DNA from: Paenibacillus_I sp035510375
Lineage (GTDB): Bacteria > Bacillota > Bacilli > Paenibacillales > Paenibacillaceae
Length of the DNA stretch: 64,000 nucleotides
Assembly: GCF_035510375.1 (NCBI RefSeq)
Contig: NZ_DATKHG010000043.1
Strand: one strand, 5' to 3'
Shown: positions 57,518-64,000 of the stretch, piece after piece
Numbering within the stretch: position 1 is the first letter of the stretch
How the letters are laid out: each line of letters starts with the position of its first letter
Notes under the pieces: model-generated
Told to the model about the DNA's origin: nothing
Database searches by the model: none
The model's input: the letters and a program-made list of their open reading frames with translations, nothing else
Program-made: the position numbers and the translations under genes

Positions 57518-59734
57518 TTAAGAGCGGCGGTAATCGGTCGGCGTTACGCCGAAGGTTCGCTTGAACATCCGATGAAAGTAGGAGCTGCTGGTAAAGCCCG
57601 TCTGTTCGGCGATCGCCGCCACCGACTGGTCGGTCCGTTCAAGCAGCTCGCACGCCCGGCGCATTCGGATCTCCAGAATGACGTCGACGATCGCGTTCAT
57701 CGTTTGCTGCTTGTACAGCCGGCTCAGGTAGATCGGCGACATATCGAACTCATCGGCGATTTGATTGAGAGACAGGTTCGGGTCGGCGAACGATCGGGCG
57801 ATGATGTCATTGATCCGGCGGACCAGATCATCCTGCTTGGTGCTGCGTTTCTCGGCCAGCCTGCTTAGAATGTCGTCAAGCAGAGTGAAGAACGCTTCCT
57901 CCAGCCGCTCGATCGTTTCAAAGGAATCGAGGGTCGGGACGTCCGGTCCGTCTTCGATCGGAAGGCCGTTGCGTTTCTGAATGTTGTCCACGATGCTTTT
58001 GACCGTAACGGTCAGCCGGGACAATGCCAGCCGTACGACATGAAACGGGTAATGCTCCGTTTGCCTGACGATGTCGGAAAACGTCTGCTTGGCTTCCTCC
58101 GCTTTGCCCGACATCAGGGCATCGGTCAGCTTTTTCTCCTTGTCGGCCGGGTAAACGTATGTTTTGTTCCGGCGCGCCGCTATCGACTGCGCGTCAATGA
58201 TGCTGCCGTGTCCGTAGAATAAACGGTGCCGTGACGCTTCCTTCAACTGATCGTACAGCGGATGCAGCTGCCCGGGCTGCCGGTCGACGGGGCTGTAGGT
58301 GACGGACAATCCGATCTTCAGATACTCGCGGCAGGCTTCCTGCATTTGCCGGAGCAGCGTCTCCAGCAGTCCGGTATCCGTATGCTCGGCCGGATCGAGA
58401 AGGTTGAGCAGAATCAGTACGCTGTCGTCGTCCATGTCCACGGTTTCGACCCGATACGTTTGGCTGCCGACCTCTGAGGCGATGTTCATGATGGCGAATT
58501 TATACGGAAGCAAGTCGGCGCCGCGTATGTCCTTCAATTGGGCATAATCGTCGATGCGAAGCAGGACCAGCCGGTAATCTTCATTGAAGTTGAACACGAT
58601 GCCGAGCTGGCGCAGCTTTTCTATCTGTTCGTTCGTGCGGAGCGGCTTGACGCCGAGGACAAGATTTCGCAGCGTATTTTGCCGGATGGTGTACATGTCG
58701 TTGCGTTTGTCGGTCTCCAGCTTGTTCATCCGCGACACGATCCGTCCGATCGGCGTGTACAGCTTCCGCGAGAGCACCCAGGAGACGATAAGTCCGGCGA
58801 CCAGAATCGCCGCGGCGATGTACAGCGTTGCGTTGCGGATCGTATCCGTCTGGGCGGTGACGTTCTCGTACGGCGTGATGCGAATGTACTGCCATCCCAG
58901 TTTGTCCGGAGAGGTGTAGGATACGAGCGAATCCCGGCCGCCGAACGGTGCAACGAAGTAGCCGGAATTGCGGTCAATGACACGGCTCTCGATCTGCTTC
59001 CGCTCCGAAGGCTCCAGGCTCTCCGCCGCCAATGTTTCACCGGACAGCAGCCGCTTTCGATCATCGAGGATATAGGACTTCCCGCCCGGTCCGCCTGCGA
59101 TTTCTTTATTTATCCACGAAGCGGACAGGTTGACGATGACGGCGGAATTGATCGCGCTGTTCCAGCCGATCGCGTCATAAATTAGATAGGTGTACGCCGA
59201 AATTTGCCGGATCGAACCCGTCATAATGTCATAGGTTCGGGGGATCGGCGTGAACGGGCGATAGTCCTGGAAATTGTCCAGCACGCGAAGGATATCGGTG
59301 TCCGCAAGCTCTTCTTTGCCGATGAGGCCGTTTTGTCCGCGGGAGGATGCGATATACAGGACGTCGCTGTTCGGATTATAGACGTAGATCGATTCGATGT
59401 AAGGCATGGAGTTCACGTAGTTGCTGAGCTCCGACATCGCCGCCGTAAGATCGTAGATGCCCGGCTTCGCGTAGAACATCAGCTTCGATATGGTGCTGTT
59501 CCGGTAAATTTGAAAGGAAAGCGATTCGGCCGTTTCCGTCATATTGGCGACCTCCCTGCTCGTTTGCGTCAGGTTGCCGAGGTCGGATTGGAAAGCCTGT
59601 CTTTTCTCCACTCTGATATAGTAGGAATAGTACACGAAGGTGGAAACGAGCAGGGTCAGTACAATGCAGAGCGTGATGCTGATCAGCAGCTTGCTGTACA
59701 GCTGCCGGTTTTTCCAAAGCGCATACAGTTTCAT
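57518..59734 (-). CDS. Membrane-bound AraC family regulator with extracytoplasmic Cache-type sensor
   Basis: 738-residue single-component regulator. Helix 1 (about 17-38) and helix 2 (about 304-324) flank an extracytoplasmic sensor domain (about 40-300, dCache-like, with 'NYVNSMPYIESIYVYNPNSDVLYIAS' and 'GRDSLVSYTSPDKLGWQYIRITPYENV'). A HAMP-like stretch and a long cytoplasmic linker (about 330-630) lead to the C-terminal AraC DNA-binding domain (about 640-738: 'SLNQIADEFDMSPIYLSRLYKQQ', 'SVAAIAEQTGFTSSSYFHRMFKRTFGVTPTDYRR'). Such regulators sit beside LplB/YtcP systems in Paenibacillus and control them. It lies between the importer and hydrolase genes, opposite to both, and is the likely local regulator. 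Confidence 0.9.
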   Translation of the reverse strand: MKLYALWKNRQLYSKLLISITLCIVLTLLVSTFVYYSYYIRVEKRQAFQSDLGNLTQTSREVANMTETAESLSFQIYRNSTISKLMFYAKPGIYDLTAAMSELSNYVNSMPYIESIYVYNPNSDVLYIASSRGQNGLIGKEELADTDILRVLDNFQDYRPFTPIPRTYDIMTGSIRQISAYTYLIYDAIGWNSAINSAVIVNLSASWINKEIAGGPGGKSYILDDRKRLLSGETLAAESLEPSERKQIESRVIDRNSGYFVAPFGGRDSLVSYTSPDKLGWQYIRITPYENVTAQTDTIRNATLYIAAAILVAGLIVSWVLSRKLYTPIGRIVSRMNKLETDKRNDMYTIRQNTLRNLVLGVKPLRTNEQIEKLRQLGIVFNFNEDYRLVLLRIDDYAQLKDIRGADLLPYKFAIMNIASEVGSQTYRVETVDMDDDSVLILLNLLDPAEHTDTGLLETLLRQMQEACREYLKIGLSVTYSPVDRQPGQLHPLYDQLKEASRHRLFYGHGSIIDAQSIAARRNKTYVYPADKEKKLTDALMSGKAEEAKQTFSDIVRQTEHYPFHVVRLALSRLTVTVKSIVDNIQKRNGLPIEDGPDVPTLDSFETIERLEEAFFTLLDDILSRLAEKRSTKQDDLVRRINDIIARSFADPNLSLNQIADEFDMSPIYLSRLYKQQTMNAIVDVILEIRMRRACELLERTDQSVAAIAEQTGFTSSSYFHRMFKRTFGVTPTDYRRS

Positions 59735-59902
59735 GAATGATCCCCCATAACGGCGGTCCGTGAACTCCGGAGCACCTTGTAATCGCTGTCTTTATTATAA
59801 ACTTCATAAGGTGAACACGACAGTGAAGCAAAGCGACGTTTGTGAAAATCGCGGCGGATTTCCGGCTGACGACATAGTGAACAAATTGGAGATGAGTGAA
59901 CA

Positions 59903-62900
59903 ATGACAACAATGAAGCCGACTCTCGACTGCCTTAGCGACGTGAGCGTGTTCCGGGTAAACCGGCTGGATGCCCATTCGGATCACCGTTATTATGCGAC
60001 GATGGAGGAAGCGGAGGCGGAAGCGCCGATGGCGATGCGGCATGAGCTGAACGGAAGCTGGAAGTTCAGCTATGCCGTAAACGCGGCCGGCCGGATCGAA
60101 CCGTTCTACCAGACGGATTACGATTGCGCCGGCTGGGACGACATCCAGGTGCCGGGCCATATCCAGCTGCAGGGCTGGGGAACGCCGCAATACGTCAACA
60201 CGATGTATCCCTGGGACGGGCTCGACGGCGTGCGTCCTCCGGCCATTCCGCAGGAACACAATCCGGTGGGCAGCTATGTGAAGTCGTTCGAGCTGCCTGC
60301 GAACATGAAAGGCCGCCCCGTCTATATAACGTTCCAGGGAGTGGAGTCGGCCTTCTATGTGTGGCTGAACGGCGAATTCGTCGGTTACAGCGAGGACAGC
60401 TTCACGCCTGCCGAATTCGACTTGACGCCATTCGTTCGAGAGGGCTCGAACAAGCTGGCCGTCGAGGTGTACCAGCGCAGCACGGGGAGTTGGTTGGAGG
60501 ATCAGGATTTCTGGCGCTTCTCCGGCATATTCCGCGATGTTTACCTCTACACGGTTCCGGAGCTGCATGTGCGGGATTTGCGCATCCGCGCCGGGCTCGA
60601 CGGCACGTACGCGGAAGGCCGGCTTACGGCAGACCTGGAGCTCGGCGGGAGCCATGCTGTCGGAGCCGGCGCCAGGCTCGAGCTGAAGGACGCCGGCGGG
60701 CGGACGGTATTCGTGGAGAAAAGCGAGTTCCGGGGCGGCAGGCTGAGCTTTAGCGCGTCTGTGGAGGCGGTCAACACGTGGAGCGCGGAGCGCCCGTATC
60801 TGTACAAGGTCTGCCTGTCGGTCTTGAACGAGCGGGGAGAGCTTGTGGAGGCGATCGTGCAGAAGGCCGGCTTCCGCCGGTTCGAGATGAAGGACAAGCT
60901 GATGTGCCTGAACGGCAAACGGATCGTCTTCAAGGGCGTCAACCGTCACGAATTCAATTGCCGCCGCGGACGCGCCGTGACCAAGGAAGATATGCTTTGG
61001 GACATCGCAACATTGAAGCGGAATAACATCAATGCGGTGCGCACGTCGCATTATCCGAATCAGACGTTATGGTACGAGCTGTGCGACGAATACGGCATTT
61101 ATGTCATCGACGAGATGAATCTCGAAACGCATGGCTCATGGCAGAAAATGGGGGCGGCCGAACCGTCCTGGAACGTTCCCGGCGACAAGCCGGAATGGCA
61201 GGAGATCGTGATGGACCGCGCCCGGTCCATGCTGGAGCGGGACAAGAACCACCCCTCCATCCTGATCTGGTCCTGCGGCAACGAATCGTATGCCGGGCAG
61301 GTTATCCTGAACGTCTCGAATTATTTCCGCGAGGCGGATCCGGAGCGGCTGGTGCATTATGAAGGTGTGTTTCACAACCGCAAATTCAACGATACGAGCG
61401 ATATGGAGAGCCGCATGTACGCAAAGCCCGCCGATATCGAAGCGTATTTGCAGAGCGGTCCCGACAAGCCTTACATTAGCTGCGAATATATGCACGCCAT
61501 GGGCAATTCGGTCGGCGGCCTGCACAAGTATACGGAGCTGGAACGCAAGTATCCGATGTATCAGGGCGGCTTCATCTGGGACTACATCGATCAGGCGCTG
61601 ATTAAGAAAGACCGTTACGGACGGGAGTATCTGGCGTACGGAGGCGATTTTGACGACCATCCGACCGATTACAGCTTCTGCGGCAACGGCATCGTATTCG
61701 CGGACCGCAAGATCACGCCCAAAATGCAGGAAGTGAAATTCCTGTACCAGAACATCAAGCTCGAGCCGGCCCTGAACGCGATCAAGGTGGTGAACGAGAA
61801 TCAGTTCGAGGGAACGGACGGCTTGCGGCTGGAATACCGCTTATACCGCGAAGGAATTGAAATTTATACAGGGCGCTCGGATGTGTCCGCGGGGCCTCAA
61901 AGCGAGACGCTCGTGCCGATCAAGCTGCCGGATGTGAGCCGTACGGCCGGGGAGTACAGCATTCATGCGTCGCTCGTGATGAAGGAAGCGGCCTTGTGGG
62001 CCGAAGTGGGCTATGAGATCGCTTTCGGCCAATCGGTTTTCCGCGTGGAAGAAGCTTCGCCGGCGGAGCAGCCGACGGGGGAAGTGAGGGTGACCGAGGG
62101 CGACGTCAACATCGGCGTGACGGGAGAAGGCTTCTCCGTCCTGTTCTCGAAGCAGGCCGGCTCGTTGGTGTCGCTGCGCTGCGGCGGCCGCGAGCTGATT
62201 GCGGCGCCGCCGGCGCCGCTGTTCTGGCGGGCGGCGACCGACAACGACAAAGGAACCGCGATGGGCTTCGAGGCGGGAGCCTGGCTGGCGGCCAGCCTGG
62301 CACGCCGGTGTGTCGGGGTAGGGCTGCAGGCGGAAGCGGGCCGTGCGACGGTTACGTTCGATTACCGGTTCAGTATCAGCAGTGAGGTACGGGTGAGTAT
62401 CGCGTATACGGTGTTCGCGGACGGCGCCATCCGGGTGCGCACGCATTACAAGGGAGCGGCCGGCCTGCCGGATTTGCCGATCCTGGCCGTATCATTCAAG
62501 CTGTCCGCCGATTACGATCAGTCGGAATGGTATGCGATGGGCCCGGAAGAGAATTATATCGACCGCGCGCACGGAGCGCGCCTGGGTATTTTCCGCCGCA
62601 AGGTGAGCGAGCTGCCGTCGCGTTATCTGGTGCCGCAGGAATCGGGCAACCGCACCGGCGTGCGGAGCGTGAAAGTGACCGACGGCGAGGGGCTCGGTCT
62701 GGAAATCAAGGCGGCGCCGGATGCGCCCATCGAGTGCAATCTGTCGCCCTACACGGCGTTCGATCTGGAGAATGCGGCGCATCCGTGGGAGCTTCCGAAC
62801 GTGCATTACACGGTCGTCACCGTGGCCGGCCGGCAGATGGGCGTGGGCGGGGACGACAGCTGGGGCGCGCCTGTTCATAAGGAATACCGGATACCCGCCG

Positions 62901-62968
62901 ACCGGGAGATGGCCTTTGAATTTTACCTGTCGGCGGTTGACCGCCGGAACGGTCAGGTACGGCTTTGA
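59903..62968 (+). CDS. Beta-galactosidase, glycoside hydrolase family 2
   Basis: 1021-residue cytoplasmic enzyme without signal peptide, the length of LacZ-type beta-galactosidases. Sugar-binding domain (about 45-215, 'VGSYVKSFELP', 'GVESAFYVWLNGEFVGYSEDSFTPAEFDLT'), Ig-like domain, TIM barrel (about 330-630) and a C-terminal Bgal small-chain domain (about 740-1018). The acid/base is Glu461 in 'SCGNESYAG' and the nucleophile Glu528 in 'ISCEYMHAMGNS'; Glu461 even shares its number with Escherichia coli LacZ. 'GVNRHEFNCRRGRAVTKEDM' is the GH2 signature. It releases galactose from imported oligosaccharides. The GH88 gene follows after 27 bases. Confidence 0.94.
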   Translation: MTTMKPTLDCLSDVSVFRVNRLDAHSDHRYYATMEEAEAEAPMAMRHELNGSWKFSYAVNAAGRIEPFYQTDYDCAGWDDIQVPGHIQLQGWGTPQYVNTMYPWDGLDGVRPPAIPQEHNPVGSYVKSFELPANMKGRPVYITFQGVESAFYVWLNGEFVGYSEDSFTPAEFDLTPFVREGSNKLAVEVYQRSTGSWLEDQDFWRFSGIFRDVYLYTVPELHVRDLRIRAGLDGTYAEGRLTADLELGGSHAVGAGARLELKDAGGRTVFVEKSEFRGGRLSFSASVEAVNTWSAERPYLYKVCLSVLNERGELVEAIVQKAGFRRFEMKDKLMCLNGKRIVFKGVNRHEFNCRRGRAVTKEDMLWDIATLKRNNINAVRTSHYPNQTLWYELCDEYGIYVIDEMNLETHGSWQKMGAAEPSWNVPGDKPEWQEIVMDRARSMLERDKNHPSILIWSCGNESYAGQVILNVSNYFREADPERLVHYEGVFHNRKFNDTSDMESRMYAKPADIEAYLQSGPDKPYISCEYMHAMGNSVGGLHKYTELERKYPMYQGGFIWDYIDQALIKKDRYGREYLAYGGDFDDHPTDYSFCGNGIVFADRKITPKMQEVKFLYQNIKLEPALNAIKVVNENQFEGTDGLRLEYRLYREGIEIYTGRSDVSAGPQSETLVPIKLPDVSRTAGEYSIHASLVMKEAALWAEVGYEIAFGQSVFRVEEASPAEQPTGEVRVTEGDVNIGVTGEGFSVLFSKQAGSLVSLRCGGRELIAAPPAPLFWRAATDNDKGTAMGFEAGAWLAASLARRCVGVGLQAEAGRATVTFDYRFSISSEVRVSIAYTVFADGAIRVRTHYKGAAGLPDLPILAVSFKLSADYDQSEWYAMGPEENYIDRAHGARLGIFRRKVSELPSRYLVPQESGNRTGVRSVKVTDGEGLGLEIKAAPDAPIECNLSPYTAFDLENAAHPWELPNVHYTVVTVAGRQMGVGGDDSWGAPVHKEYRIPADREMAFEFYLSAVDRRNGQVRL

Positions 62969-62995
62969 CTATCAATAGGGCAGGGAGTGTTACGG

Positions 62996-64000
62996 ATGAA
63001 AAGAGAGTCGAATTGGTCGGATGAAGCTTGGGGCAAGATTGCCCGCAAAATTGCAAGAACAAGCAAAAGGATAGGTGACGGGTTTCCGCATGCGAGTGTG
63101 GAGGGGAGCTATCGATTGGAGCCGGCCTCGTGGTGGACGGCGGGCTTCTGGCCGGGGCTTCTGTGGCTGGTCTATCGGGATACGAAGGACGATTCGCTCC
63201 GGAATATCGCGGAGTCCTGCGAAGCGCAGCTCGATCAGGTCGTCATGGACTACGATCGGCTGGATCACGATATCGGCTTTATGTGGAGCCTGACCAGCGT
63301 CGCGCGCTATAAGCTGCTGGGAGCGGAGGACGCCAAACGCCGCGGGCTGCTTGCCGCGAATTTGCTCGCCGGCCGCTTCAATCTGAAGGGCCGTTATATC
63401 CGGGCCTGGAATCCGTGGAGCGCAGGAGAGGACAATTCGGGGTGGGCCATCATCGACTGTATGATGAATACGGCGGTTCTGCACTGGGCGACCGAGGTTA
63501 CGGGCGATTCCCGCTACAGGCATGTCGCCGTGGAGCACTCGGATACGGTGCTGTCCCATTTTATCCGTGAAGACGGCTCCGTGAATCATATCGTTATTTT
63601 TGATCCCGCCACCGGCGAGAAGGCAGGGGTGAACGGCGGACAGGGTTATGCGGCGGATTCCGCCTGGTCCCGGGGAACGGCTTGGGCCTTGTACGGCATG
63701 GCGCTGGCCTACCGTTATACTGGGGAGGAGCGTTATTTGCAGGCGGCCAAACGGGTTGCTCATTTCTTCATCGCCAACCTGCCGGAGGACAGCGTGCCGC
63801 ACTGGGATTTCCGTCTGCCCGAAGAGGTGACGAAATACCGGGATTCCTCGGCGGGCGCCTGCGCGGCCTCCGGCTTGCTGCTGCTCGCGCGGCTGGTCGG
63901 GGCGCTTGAAGCGCCGTTATACCGCGGTGCCGCGGAACGAATCCTGCATTCCTTGTATATCAACTGCGGCACGTGGGATCGCGAGGACGAGGAAGGGCTT
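62996..64000 (+). CDS. Unsaturated glucuronyl hydrolase, glycoside hydrolase family 88 (3' end outside the window)
   Basis: At least 335 codons, open to the window end. The alpha/alpha-barrel GH88 signatures are clear: 'WWTAGFWPGLLWLVYRDT' (about 46-63), 'RLDHDIGFMW' with Asp92, 'NSGWAIIDCMMN' with Asp154, and 'GYAADSAWSRGTAWALYGMALAYRYTG' (about 220-246). Asp92 and Asp154 correspond to the two catalytic aspartates known from the Bacillus enzyme UGL. The family hydrates and removes the 4,5-unsaturated uronate left by polysaccharide lyases. No signal peptide, so it acts on imported oligosaccharides. GCAGGGAG lies upstream of the ATG at 62996; cotranscribed with the GH2 gene. Confidence 0.92.
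   Translation, partial: MKRESNWSDEAWGKIARKIARTSKRIGDGFPHASVEGSYRLEPASWWTAGFWPGLLWLVYRDTKDDSLRNIAESCEAQLDQVVMDYDRLDHDIGFMWSLTSVARYKLLGAEDAKRRGLLAANLLAGRFNLKGRYIRAWNPWSAGEDNSGWAIIDCMMNTAVLHWATEVTGDSRYRHVAVEHSDTVLSHFIREDGSVNHIVIFDPATGEKAGVNGGQGYAADSAWSRGTAWALYGMALAYRYTGEERYLQAAKRVAHFFIANLPEDSVPHWDFRLPEEVTKYRDSSAGACAASGLLLLARLVGALEAPLYRGAAERILHSLYINCGTWDREDEEGL

Noticed and set aside
55498..61051. Long minus-strand frames opposite the binding lipoprotein and GH2 genes
   Set aside because: Same antisense effect; the plus-strand genes have lipobox and catalytic residues in place.

Overview
The window reads as chromosomal DNA of a spore-forming, GC-rich member of the Paenibacillaceae (Paenibacillus or Cohnella type). 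The evidence is a GerA/GerB/GerC germination receptor operon, an orphan gerPD-like gene, cortex morphogenetic protein CmpA, a sigma-B operon (rsbV-rsbW-sigB), Bacillus-style GalT and DUF1128/YtxH/YflT-type proteins, and LplB/YtcP/lipoprotein ABC sugar importers. No phage, insertion sequence or CRISPR array was seen.

Layout. 1-3.4 kb: gerPD-like gene, hemolysin III-type membrane protein, bifunctional NAD(P)HX repair enzyme, DUF1328 peptide. 3.5-10.5 kb: a general-stress block with a DUF948 protein, a receiver-PP2C phosphatase, a CorA-like transporter with a variant signature, rsbV-rsbW-sigB, a divergent 52-residue membrane peptide, a YflT-like protein, and a YtxH plus small-protein operon. Good sigma-B promoter matches precede rsbV, the 52-residue peptide and ytxH, so the block looks like a sigma-B regulator surrounded by its own targets. 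10.7-16.7 kb: a degenerate asparaginase-like protein, an AraC regulator and a Leloir operon galK-galE-galT. 16.9-23.8 kb: a visibly lower-GC island with a sugar-binding lipoprotein lacking permeases, a response regulator gene broken by an internal deletion, then gntP-gnd-gntK for gluconate uptake and entry into the pentose phosphate pathway.

24-37.8 kb: small conserved genes, an alpha/beta hydrolase, a cyclic-di-GMP cluster (7TM-PAS-GGDEF, TM-GGDEF, HD-GYP with altered catalytic motif), an ABC exporter, an O-antigen-ligase-like protein with helical repeats, a small gene whose ribosome binding site lies in a 13-bp inverted repeat, a cupredoxin, a thioredoxin-like protein and a glyoxalase II-like hydrolase. 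38-47.2 kb: tex, an Rrf2 regulator, gerA-gerC-gerB plus a 43-residue membrane peptide, a nitroreductase behind a long leader, cmpA and a SprT-family gene. 47.2-47.9 kb: five tRNAs (Asn, Ser, Glu, Lys, Leu).

48-64 kb: a coiled-coil protein, a Gfo/Idh/MocA oxidoreductase and a glycan-utilisation locus: a secreted 1113-residue GH43 enzyme behind a catabolite-repression site, an ABC importer (two permeases and a lipoprotein), a membrane-bound AraC regulator, a GH2 beta-galactosidase and a GH88 unsaturated glucuronyl hydrolase cut by the window end. The simplest reading is depolymerisation of a galactose-rich, uronate-decorated polymer such as type II arabinogalactan: GH43 acts outside, oligosaccharides enter by the ABC importer, and GH2/GH88 act inside. 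The released galactose could be used by the galKET operon.
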